64,000 bases of DNA from JACKBJ01 sp964549495 (GTDB lineage: Bacteria; Chloroflexota; Anaerolineae; Epilineales; Epilineaceae), in NCBI GenBank assembly GCA_964549495.1, contig CAZJWJ010000011.1, positions 1-64,000 on the forward strand, written 5' to 3'. The number at the start of each line of letters is the position of its first letter. Position 1 is the stretch's first letter. Below are positions 46,087 through 53,679 of this stretch, in pieces. The notes under the pieces were generated by a model. That model saw only the letters and a program-made list of their open reading frames with translations, made no database searches and was not told the origin of the DNA. The position numbers were made by a program, and so were the translations under genes.

Positions 46087-47075
46087 GGCGCGTCTTCCCG
46101 GGCGGCGTCCGAGTCCGCGGCGTCGGTGGAATCCGCGGCCTCGTCGTCGGCGGGATCCGCCGCGGCATCGTCGCCGCCCGGTCCCACGATCTCCGCCGCG
46201 CCCTCTTCGAGCCCCGACGCATCCATCTCGGGCGACGCGGGCAGCTCGGCCGGCGCGGCCGGGTCGAAGAAGCCTTCGGGCAGGTCCTCGAGCGGGATGA
46301 AGTCGTGCTCGAAGGTGGCGCGCACCTGGTAGCGCGTCGTTTCGCCGTAGATGATCACGCCTTCGGCCAGCATGTAGCGCGGCAGGAAGGTCTCCGGGTC
46401 CAGGTAGTAGGCCTCGGCCTGGATCTCTGCCTCCGGATCGCCCGGCTCGTGGAAGCGGCCGGTCAGGACGATGGCCGGCCGGCCGTCGTAGCGGCCCGGC
46501 TCGACCTCCCAGCGCACCTCCTGGCGCGCTCGGCAGTTGTAGACCAGCGACTCGGCCGCCGAGAGCCGGCTGCAGATGGGCGTCTCGTCCTGGCTGGGTT
46601 CGAAGGCGCCGCCGCCCTCGGGCGTCTTGAAATGCTCGCCGTCGACCACGATCTCCTGGCCGGCCAGCGGCTGACCGGCGTCGCGGGCCAACAGCTGCAT
46701 GCTGTAGCGTTTGCGCGCTTGCCGCCCGTCTGGGGCCAGCCAATACTCGAAGAGGCCGACGTTGCTGTAGATCTCGGCCTCCTGCCGGCGCTGCATCACG
46801 CGATGGTAGACGAAGCCTGGCCGGCGCATGGCCTCGGCCGCCCGGTCGACCACCTCGGATGCCGACAGGCCCTCCAGCGCGTCCGGTGCATCGACGGCCG
46901 GCTCGGTCGCCGCGCCGCGGGTCAGGCAGGCCCCCAGGAGCAGCGGGAGCAGGAGGAGGGCGAGGCTCGAGATCCGGCGCACGTTTGCGCGGCGAAGCGC
47001 TCGGTCGGGACGTTGGGACCTGGCTGCGCCCTCGCGGGCGCTCTGGCGGGATCGTGGCGGGGCTTGGGGATGCAT
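46083..47075 (-). CDS. Lipoprotein, LolA/RseB-like fold
   Basis: The 330-residue product has a lipobox LLGAC. From the ATG at 47075 (GGAG eight bases upstream) the hydrophobic signal follows a rather long basic n-region of about 34 residues; a GTG at 46982 would shorten it but lacks a ribosome binding site. The mature domain's strands (YYLDPETFLPRYML, ATFEHDFIPLEDLPEGFF) resemble the LolA/RseB-type half-barrel that binds lipids or peptides. The tail is a very acidic low-complexity stretch rich in Asp, Ala and Glu. It is coupled to menG by GTGA overlap. Confidence 0.65.
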   Translation of the reverse strand: MHPQAPPRSRQSAREGAARSQRPDRALRRANVRRISSLALLLLPLLLGACLTRGAATEPAVDAPDALEGLSASEVVDRAAEAMRRPGFVYHRVMQRRQEAEIYSNVGLFEYWLAPDGRQARKRYSMQLLARDAGQPLAGQEIVVDGEHFKTPEGGGAFEPSQDETPICSRLSAAESLVYNCRARQEVRWEVEPGRYDGRPAIVLTGRFHEPGDPEAEIQAEAYYLDPETFLPRYMLAEGVIIYGETTRYQVRATFEHDFIPLEDLPEGFFDPAAPAELPASPEMDASGLEEGAAEIVGPGGDDAAADPADDEAADSTDAADSDAAREDAP

Positions 47076-47166
47076 GCGTCGGCTCCGGGGATCGCTTGGG
47101 CTCGGGTAGCGCGGGTTTCGAACTGGTGGGACGCTGGTTCGGCGACCTGCGGCTTGCGACCCGACC

Positions 47167-48309
47167 CTAGGACATGGCCTGGTCGAGGTCTTCCATCAGG
47201 TCTTCCAGATCCTCGATGCCGACCGAGATGCGCACCAGGCCCGGCGGCACCGCCAGGGCACTGTCGGCCACCGACATGTGGGTCATGGCCGCCGGCAGCT
47301 CGATCAGGCTCTCGATGCCGCCCAGGCTCTCGGCCAGGGTGAAGAGCCGGGTGCGGGAGACCATGCGCCGCGCGGCTTCCTCACCGCCGGCCAGGGTGAA
47401 GGAGACCATGCCGCCGTAGCCGCTGGGCATCTGGCGTCGGGCGACCTCGTGGCCCGGATGATCGGGCAGGCCGGGGTAGATCACACGCTCGACGGCGCTG
47501 TGGTCGTCCAGGAACTCGGCGATGTTCATGCCGCTGGTCGAATGGCGGATCATGCGCAGGGCCAGGGTCTTGAGGCCGCGCAAGGCCAGCCAGCAGTCCA
47601 TCGGGCCCGGGACGATGCCGGCCGCGTTCTGCAGGAAGGCCAGCTGCTCGCGCAATTCTTCGTCGCGTCCGATGACCAGGCCGCCCACCAGATCGGAATG
47701 CCCGCCGATGTACTTGGTGGCCGAATGCATCACCAAATCGGCGCCGAGGGCCAGGGGCTGCTGCAGGTAGGGCGAGGCGAAGGTGTTGTCGACGGCGCAG
47801 ATGGCGCCGGCCTCCTGGGCGATGCGCGCCACGGCGGCGATGTCGACGATCTCGAGCATGGGGTTGGTCGGTGTCTCGACCCAGACCAGGCGGGTCTCGG
47901 GCCGCAGCACCTCGACCAGGCGCTCGGGATCGCTCATGTCGATGAAGTCGAAGGCGATGCCGAAGCGCCGGGCCACCTTGTCGAAGAGCCGGTAGGTGCC
48001 GCCGTAGAGGTCGTCGGCCGCCACCACGTGGTCGCCGGCGCGCAGCAGGTAGAGGATGGTGCTGATGGCGCCCATGCCACTGGCAAAGGCCAAGCCCCAG
48101 TCGCCGCCCTCGACGGACGCCGCCGCGGCCTCGTAGGCCGTGCGGGTGGGGTTGCCGGTGCGCGAGTACTCGTAGCCCTTGTGCACGCCCACCTCTTCCT
48201 GGGCGTAGGTGCTGTTCTGGTAGATGGGCACGATGACCGCGCCGGTGCTCGGGTCCGGCGCCTGGCCGGCGTGGATGGCGCGCGTGGCGAAGCCGTGGCT
48301 GGAAGACAT
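47167..48309 (-). CDS. Cystathionine gamma-synthase/lyase family PLP enzyme
   Basis: The 380-residue PLP enzyme has the trans-sulfuration signature. It begins GFATRAIHAGQ and contains YEYSRTGNPTR, the FASGMGAISTIL phosphate-binding region, the active-site Lys in MHSATKYIGGHSD, and ESLGGIESLIELPA near the end. The closest functional options are cystathionine gamma-synthase (MetB) and gamma-lyase; these cannot be separated by eye. The ATG at 48309 is at the conserved start, and two upstream ATGs add unconserved residues. A consensus -10 TATAAT lies about 68 bases upstream. Confidence 0.88.
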   Translation of the reverse strand: MSSSHGFATRAIHAGQAPDPSTGAVIVPIYQNSTYAQEEVGVHKGYEYSRTGNPTRTAYEAAAASVEGGDWGLAFASGMGAISTILYLLRAGDHVVAADDLYGGTYRLFDKVARRFGIAFDFIDMSDPERLVEVLRPETRLVWVETPTNPMLEIVDIAAVARIAQEAGAICAVDNTFASPYLQQPLALGADLVMHSATKYIGGHSDLVGGLVIGRDEELREQLAFLQNAAGIVPGPMDCWLALRGLKTLALRMIRHSTSGMNIAEFLDDHSAVERVIYPGLPDHPGHEVARRQMPSGYGGMVSFTLAGGEEAARRMVSRTRLFTLAESLGGIESLIELPAAMTHMSVADSALAVPPGLVRISVGIEDLEDLMEDLDQAMS

Positions 48310-48376
48310 ACCGAATTCTCGCTTTATCGGGTGCGGCATGCTGGATCGGGTGCTGCCATGGTGGGTCGGCCGGCGC

Positions 48377-48382
48377 ATTATA
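48377..48382 (-). promoter_or_regulatory. -10 element of the cystathionine gamma-synthase-like gene
   Basis: The minus strand reads TATAAT exactly. No good -35 is seen at 16-18 bases, though TTAACA lies 23 bases upstream. The leader is about 60 bases. Confidence 0.5.
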
Positions 48383-48432
48383 GCGCCTCCCGCCGCGCGC
48401 CCGATTGTTAAGGGCCGTTCACGCGACATCCC

Positions 48433-48461
48433 TTGTCGGCCCCCGGCAAGTCGAGTATCCT
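48433..48461 (+). promoter_or_regulatory. Sigma70-type promoter of the phnDCE operon
   Basis: TTGTCG (48433-48438) and TATCCT (48456-48461) are 17 bases apart, four of six matches each. The leader to phnD is about 115 bases. No Pho box could be identified with confidence. Confidence 0.45.
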
Positions 48462-48582
48462 GGCGCGGCAGTCCCGACCGGCACCGATCCGAGCCCCGGA
48501 GTCAGCGATTTCCGGGCCCGGTTCGCGGCGTCCCACCCGCCGGCGGGCCGATCCCGTTCGTGATCCGCGAGGAGGATTCCAG

Positions 48583-49659
48583 ATGAAGCAGCTGCGATGG
48601 CTGGCCGTGCTCTTGCTCGCCCTGACCTTGGGCGCAACGACCGTTGCCTGTGGCCCGGCGGAGGATGCCGAAGAAGGCGAAACGACCGGCGAGATGTCCG
48701 ACGAGTCGATGGACGATGCGGCCTCGGACGAGGACATGGCCGGCGATGAAGAGATGTCCGACGAGGGCATGGCGGAAGAAGAGGATTCGGACGAGGCCGG
48801 CGCCGACGACGACAAGGCCGACGAGGGCATGGCCGACGGCGAGCTCGGCAGCGCCGACAACCCGATCATCATGAGCTTCGTGCCCTCGGGCGAGACCGAG
48901 GAGGTCGTGACGGGCAGTGACGAGATCTCGGCCCTGCTCGAGGAAGAGACCGGCCTGTCGGTGACCAGCAACGTGGCCACCAGCTACGCCGCGGTCATCG
49001 AGGCCATGGGCGCCGGACAGGCCCACGTGGGCTGGCTCAACACCTTCAGCTACATCTTGGCCAACCAGAAGTTCGGCGTGCAGCCGGCGCTGGTGGCCGA
49101 GCGCTTCGGCCTGACCACCTACGCCAGCATCATCATCACCCGCGCCGACAGCGGCATCGAGAGCCTGGAGGATCTGGCCGGCGTCACCTTCTGCCGCCCG
49201 GACCCGCTCTCGACCTCGGGCTGGATCATCCCCTCGGTCGACATGAAGGCCGCCGGCCTGGATCCGGACGCCGATCTGGAGATCGTCGACTCGGGCAACC
49301 ACGACGGCGTGGTCACCGCGGTCTACAACGGCGACTGCGATGCCGGTGCGGTCTACGACGACGCGCGCACGGGGCTGGAGGAAGAGTATCCGGACGTGAT
49401 GGATGCCCTGACGGTCATCCACACCTCGGACGACATCCCCAACGACAACGTCAGCGTCATCGCCGAGATGCCGGCCGACCTGGTCGCGCGGCTGGCCGAC
49501 GGCCTGATCGCCATCAGCCAGACCGAGGAAGGCGCCGCGGCGCTGGAGTCGGCCTACGGCATCGAGATGCTGGCCAAGACCGACGATGCCTTCTACGACG
49601 ACTTCCGCGCCACGCTCGACCAGGCCGGCGTGGACTACGAGGAGCTGGTCGAGGAGTAG
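48583..49659 (+). CDS. phnD: Phosphonate/phosphite-type ABC transporter substrate-binding lipoprotein
   Basis: The 358-residue protein starts at an ATG with GAGGAGG upstream and has a lipobox ending VAC with lipidated Cys23. The PhnD-like binding domain (about 90-358) shows NPIIMSFVPSGE, VGWLNTFSYILA, FCRPDPLSTSGW and AVYDDAR. PhnD-type proteins deliver phosphonates, phosphite or related oxyanions to PhnE. Between the lipid anchor and the domain is an unusually long, highly acidic linker (about residues 25-86) built of repeated SDE/DEGM-like units. The gene heads a three-gene operon. Confidence 0.9.
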   Translation: MKQLRWLAVLLLALTLGATTVACGPAEDAEEGETTGEMSDESMDDAASDEDMAGDEEMSDEGMAEEEDSDEAGADDDKADEGMADGELGSADNPIIMSFVPSGETEEVVTGSDEISALLEEETGLSVTSNVATSYAAVIEAMGAGQAHVGWLNTFSYILANQKFGVQPALVAERFGLTTYASIIITRADSGIESLEDLAGVTFCRPDPLSTSGWIIPSVDMKAAGLDPDADLEIVDSGNHDGVVTAVYNGDCDAGAVYDDARTGLEEEYPDVMDALTVIHTSDDIPNDNVSVIAEMPADLVARLADGLIAISQTEEGAAALESAYGIEMLAKTDDAFYDDFRATLDQAGVDYEELVEE

Positions 49660-49825
49660 TCGGCGCGTCCCGCTCGTATCGGGACGATCCCGTCCATCCG
49701 ACCGGTCTCCGAGAAGATGGAGCTTCGAGATGGCGCGGGGGCGGCAGGACGGTCCGCCCCCGCGCTTGTTTTCGCCGGCGCATCTGCCATCGAATCGCGT
49801 CAGCGCCCATGATCGGGAGGATGCC

Positions 49826-50584
49826 GTGCTCGAGATCCGCCACCTGACCAAGGTCTACCCCAACGGCTTCAAGGCGCTGGACGACATCGACCTGCGGGTC
49901 GAGGCGGGCGAGTTCCTGGTGATCATCGGCCTGTCGGGATCGGGCAAGAGCACGCTCCTGCGCTGCATCAACCGCCTGATCGAGCCCACCGAGGGCCAGA
50001 TCCTGCTCGACGGCGTCGATGTCACCGCCGCCTCGCCGGCCGAGCTGAAGCGGATCCGGCGCGACATCGCCATGATCTTCCAGCAGTTCAACCTGGTCCG
50101 GCGCAGCTCGGTGATGACCAACGTCCTCTCGGGCCGCCTGGGCTACGCGGCCAGCCTGCCCAGCCTGCTGGGCATCTGGCCGGCCGAAGTGCGCCAGCAG
50201 GCCCTGGACAACCTCGAGCTCGTCGGCCTGTCCTCCAAGGCCAAGAGCCGCGCCGACGCCCTCTCCGGCGGCCAGCAGCAGCGGGTCGGCATCGCCCGCG
50301 CCCTCATGCAAGAGCCCAAGCTGCTCTTGGCCGACGAGCCGGTGGCCAGCCTCGACCCGGCCACCAGCCACAGCGTCCTGGACTACCTGCGCGACCTCAA
50401 CGAGCAGCAGGGCATGACCGTCCTCTGCAGCCTGCACTTCCTCAGCCTGGCCCGCGAGTACGCCAGCCGCGTGGTGGCCCTCAAGGACGGCAAGCTGATG
50501 TTCGACGGCGGCCCGGAGGAGATCGACGAGGACAAGTTCCGCGACATCTATGGCGAGGAGGCGATCGAGGTGGAGATCCGCTGA
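49826..50584 (+). CDS. phnC: Phosphonate-type ABC transporter ATP-binding protein
   Basis: The 252-residue ATPase starts at a GTG preceded by GGGAGG at five bases. It has Walker A GLSGSGKST (Lys41), a Q-loop at FQQFNLV, the signature LSGGQQQRVGIARAL, Walker B LLLADEPVASLDP and the H-loop in CSLHFL. The PhnC-type SVMTNVLSGRLG segment supports the subfamily. The 166-base gap after phnD holds no clear terminator. The fused permease gene follows after one base. Confidence 0.92.
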   Translation: MLEIRHLTKVYPNGFKALDDIDLRVEAGEFLVIIGLSGSGKSTLLRCINRLIEPTEGQILLDGVDVTAASPAELKRIRRDIAMIFQQFNLVRRSSVMTNVLSGRLGYAASLPSLLGIWPAEVRQQALDNLELVGLSSKAKSRADALSGGQQQRVGIARALMQEPKLLLADEPVASLDPATSHSVLDYLRDLNEQQGMTVLCSLHFLSLAREYASRVVALKDGKLMFDGGPEEIDEDKFRDIYGEEAIEVEIR

Positions 50585-50585
50585 C

Positions 50586-53324
50586 ATGGATCATCCACCG
50601 CCCATCATCCTGGGCCACCACAAGGAAGTGGGCGACCGATCCGAGCTGGACAAGTTGATGAAGGCCAGTGGCGCCGTCGGGGGCGACGAGCCGCCGCCTC
50701 GTGGGCCCTCAGCCACGCCACCGAGTGCCGATCCGCCGGAACCCAGCGGCATCTCGACGCGCCTCGCTGGTCTCGCCTCCGCCATCCTGCCCGGCCTGGG
50801 CCAATGGCTGGCCAGCCGCCGCGGCCGCGGCCTGAGCATCTTCGCTTCGGCCGTCGCCATCGCGGTGGTCGTCGGCTGGTGGGCCGGCATCGAGCCCGAG
50901 GGGCCAGCCTGGCTGTCCTGGTGGCCTGCCCTCACCGGGCTCTCCTCTTGGTGGCTCTGGCTGGTCCCCTTCTGGCTGGCCCAGGTGCTGGACGCGATGG
51001 CCGTCGCCGCCGGCGCCCACGCTTCGGTGGCCCGCCTGGCCCTGCTCGGCATGCTGCCGGTCTACCTCGTCGGCTGGCAGGCCACCGAGATTTCACCGGC
51101 CGCGCCCTTACAGCGCTGGGACAAGGTCCAGCCCTTCTTCCGAGGACTCACCCGGCCGGATTTTCTCGACCCGGTCTTGGAATCGACCGAAGCGCGGGTC
51201 CAAATCTGGACGCCCTGCAATCCGGACGAGCCCTCGAGCGTTGCACCGCTGAGCCAGGACGAACCCTCGGTCGCGGTCGAGCCGGCCTGCGCGGCGCTGG
51301 GAGATCGACTGAGCGTGCGCGGCGCCGGCTTCGACGCCGGCGCGCCGGTCTCGCTGATCTGGCGGGGACCGACCGGCGACGAGTCCGATCTACTCGAACT
51401 CGAGGCGGACGGCGGCGGGCGCTTCGAGGCCGAGGTGGTGATCCCGGTCGGGTCGATCCCCGATCGCATCCGCGAGCGCAGCGGCAACGTGCCGCAAGAC
51501 CAGGCGCTGCGGGCCGTCTCGGCCATCGACACCGGCGGCCGGCAGATCAGCCAGACCATGGCGATCATCCTCGAACACATCGGCGTCACCATCGCCCTGG
51601 GCTTCATGGCCACCCTGCTCGGTGCCCTGTTGGCCATCCCCCTGTCGCTCTTCGGCGCGCGCAACCTGGTGGGCCGCAGCCGGCCCGGACGCGTGGTCTA
51701 CTGGCTGGCGCGCGGCGTTCTCAACGTCGTCCGCTCCATCGAGTCGCTGATCCTGGCGGTGGTCTTCGTGATCTGGGTTGGCCAGGGGCCCTTCGCCGGC
51801 ATGATGGCCCTGACCGTGCACACGGTGGCGGCCATCGGCAAGCTCTTCAGCGAGGCCATCGAGAGCATCGACGAGGGACCGATCGAGGCCGTCCGGGCCA
51901 CCGGGGCCGGCTGGCTCCAGGTCGTCCGCTACGCGGTCCTGCCCCAGGTCCTGCCGCCCTTCACGGCCTTCACGGTCTACCGCTGGGACATCAACGTCCG
52001 CATGTCGACCATCCTGGGCTTCGTCGGCGGCGGCGGCATCGGCTTCGTCCTGCAGCAGTGGATCGCCAAGTCGGAGTGGAGCGAGGTCTCCACGGCGGTG
52101 GTCATCCTGGCCATCCTGCTGATCCTGCTCGATCAGCTCAGCAGCAGCCTGCGCACGCGCATCGCCGAGGGCCGGCCCATCGTCCGCGGCTGGCTGCGGC
52201 CGGTGGTGGCCGTCGTCCTGGTGGCCTTTACCGCCTGGGCCTGGCGCACCAGCGAGATCGACTTCCGTCGATTGTTCGAAGATGCCGACAAGGTCCGCCC
52301 GATCATGGGCCAGCTCCTGCGGCCGGATCTGATCGATCGGGAGGCGGGGATGAGCCAGCTATCGGTCGAGTTCGTCGGCACTTGCGCGTCGACCTCCAGC
52401 AGTGGGTCCCCCTCGGAATCCCGGGCCGATGGGCTGGTCTTGACGGCGGCGAGCGACTGTGGCGAGGCGGGCGAGCGCATCGGCCTCGCGCTCGAGGGGC
52501 TCGAGGAAGGCGCGACGGCGCGCCTGCGCTGGCTCCTGCCCGATGCGCGCCGGCTGTCGGCCGGCAGCGTGGCCGTCGAGGCCGGCCGCGCCGAGGCCCA
52601 GATCGAGGTGCGGCCCTTGGTGTTGGCGCAGATCGAGGAGACCGGCGAGCCGGCCCGCATCGAGGCCGAGATCGAGACGCCCACCGGCGCGCTGCACGCC
52701 AGCGAGGCCACGATCCGCACCCGCGACAACATCCTCGAGACCATCCTGATGGCCCTGATGGCCAGCAGCTTCGGGGCCTTGCTCGCCCTGCCCCTGGCCT
52801 TCCTGGGCGCGCGCAACATCATGCCGCGCAGCCCGCTGGGGACCAGCGTCTACTACGCCAGCCGCACCTTCATGAACGTCTCGCGGGCCGTCGAGCCCTT
52901 GGTGCTGGCGGCCATCTTCGCCGCCTGGGTGGGCATCGGCTCGCCCTTCGGCGGCGTGCTGGCCCTGGTCGTCGTCACCATGGCCAACCTGGGCAAGCTC
53001 TTCAGCGAGGCGGTCGAGGACATCGACGCCGGCCCGATCGAGGCGGTGGCGGCCACGGGCGCCAACCGGCTGCAGCAGATCTGGTACGCGGTCGTGCCGC
53101 AAGTCGTGCCGCCCTTCTTGGCCTTCGGGATCTACCACTGGGACATCAACGTGCGCATCAGCACCATCGTCGGCTTCGTCGGCGGCGGCGGCATCGGCTT
53201 CGTGCTCTACGAGTGGATGAAGGTCCTTCAGTGGCGCTCGGCCTCGGTGGCCATCCTGGCCATCATCGTGGTGGTGATCGCCATGGATGCGCTCAGCGCG
53301 CGGGTCCGCGAGCGACTGGTCTGA
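50586..53324 (+). CDS. phnE: Double PhnE-type permease fused in one chain, with two extracytoplasmic inserts
   Basis: The 912-residue protein contains two PhnE/BPD permease cores, at about 321-540 and 714-912. Each has the EAA-type loop (GPIEAVRATGAG and GPIEAVAATGAN) and the matching WDINVRMST/WDINVRIST and GFVGGGGIGFVL segments. Before each core a membrane helix leads into a soluble beta-rich insert of 110-125 residues (about 205-318 and 589-712). Both inserts have paired cysteines and a 'G-x-R/I-L' strand pattern, suggesting an internal duplication. The N-terminal 180 residues add about four more spans. ABC importers normally use two permease subunits, so one chain can supply both. The inserts are not usual for PhnE. 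Confidence 0.88.
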   Translation: MDHPPPIILGHHKEVGDRSELDKLMKASGAVGGDEPPPRGPSATPPSADPPEPSGISTRLAGLASAILPGLGQWLASRRGRGLSIFASAVAIAVVVGWWAGIEPEGPAWLSWWPALTGLSSWWLWLVPFWLAQVLDAMAVAAGAHASVARLALLGMLPVYLVGWQATEISPAAPLQRWDKVQPFFRGLTRPDFLDPVLESTEARVQIWTPCNPDEPSSVAPLSQDEPSVAVEPACAALGDRLSVRGAGFDAGAPVSLIWRGPTGDESDLLELEADGGGRFEAEVVIPVGSIPDRIRERSGNVPQDQALRAVSAIDTGGRQISQTMAIILEHIGVTIALGFMATLLGALLAIPLSLFGARNLVGRSRPGRVVYWLARGVLNVVRSIESLILAVVFVIWVGQGPFAGMMALTVHTVAAIGKLFSEAIESIDEGPIEAVRATGAGWLQVVRYAVLPQVLPPFTAFTVYRWDINVRMSTILGFVGGGGIGFVLQQWIAKSEWSEVSTAVVILAILLILLDQLSSSLRTRIAEGRPIVRGWLRPVVAVVLVAFTAWAWRTSEIDFRRLFEDADKVRPIMGQLLRPDLIDREAGMSQLSVEFVGTCASTSSSGSPSESRADGLVLTAASDCGEAGERIGLALEGLEEGATARLRWLLPDARRLSAGSVAVEAGRAEAQIEVRPLVLAQIEETGEPARIEAEIETPTGALHASEATIRTRDNILETILMALMASSFGALLALPLAFLGARNIMPRSPLGTSVYYASRTFMNVSRAVEPLVLAAIFAAWVGIGSPFGGVLALVVVTMANLGKLFSEAVEDIDAGPIEAVAATGANRLQQIWYAVVPQVVPPFLAFGIYHWDINVRISTIVGFVGGGGIGFVLYEWMKVLQWRSASVAILAIIVVVIAMDALSARVRERLV

Positions 53325-53352
53325 TCGAGCCGTACAAGGTGATCTCGGGATT

Positions 53353-53381
53353 TTGACAAGCTCTTCGGCTGCTCGTAAGGT
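53353..53381 (+). promoter_or_regulatory. Promoter placing transcription start at or near an ATG
   Basis: A perfect -35 TTGACA (53353-53358), a 17-base spacer and TAAGGT (53376-53381) end six bases before the ATG at 53388. The mRNA would begin at or next to the start codon (leaderless). The AAGG in the -10 could otherwise act as a ribosome binding site from an upstream transcript. Confidence 0.55.
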
Positions 53382-53387
53382 CTGCGC

Positions 53388-53675
53388 ATGCGAGTCACCT
53401 TCGAGTTCGACGATGCGCTGGTCCAGGCTCTGGAAGCCTGGGCCGCTCGATGCGACTTGTCGGTTTCGGAGGTCGTGGCGCGCGCGTTGAGTTCGTATCT
53501 CGGACCAGACGTCGATCCTTCGGGGCTTTTGCCGCCTCTACCGGTGTTCGATTGCGGGAAGCTATTGGTCGATTTCTCCGATCGGAACGAGCTCTACGAA
53601 GTCCTTGGCCGCGAGCGGGACCAGCGGATGGTAGATCCACAGAGCAGTCGTGAGACCGACAAGAGGCAAGGATGA
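53388..53675 (+). CDS. Orphan ribbon-helix-helix antitoxin-like protein upstream of guaA
   Basis: The 95-residue protein opens MRVTFEFDDALVQALEAWAA and continues with VSEVVARALSSYLG, a CopG/VapB-like strand-helix-helix. The second half (LPPLPVFDCGKLLVDFSDRN then LYEVLG) resembles tails of antitoxins that bind PIN toxins. No toxin follows; instead guaA starts four bases after its stop. It may be an autoregulated relic or a regulator of the guaA transcript. A leaderless start is possible. Confidence 0.65.
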   Translation: MRVTFEFDDALVQALEAWAARCDLSVSEVVARALSSYLGPDVDPSGLLPPLPVFDCGKLLVDFSDRNELYEVLGRERDQRMVDPQSSRETDKRQG

Positions 53676-53679
53676 AGTC

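Noticed and set aside
47076..47166. tRNA-like GGTTTCGAA and GGTTCGGC segments
   Set aside because: No acceptor stem or cloverleaf can be formed around them.
48462..48582. Riboswitch or Pho-box regulation in the phnD leader
   Set aside because: Only short GC hairpins are visible; no known riboswitch core or clear Pho-box repeats could be read.
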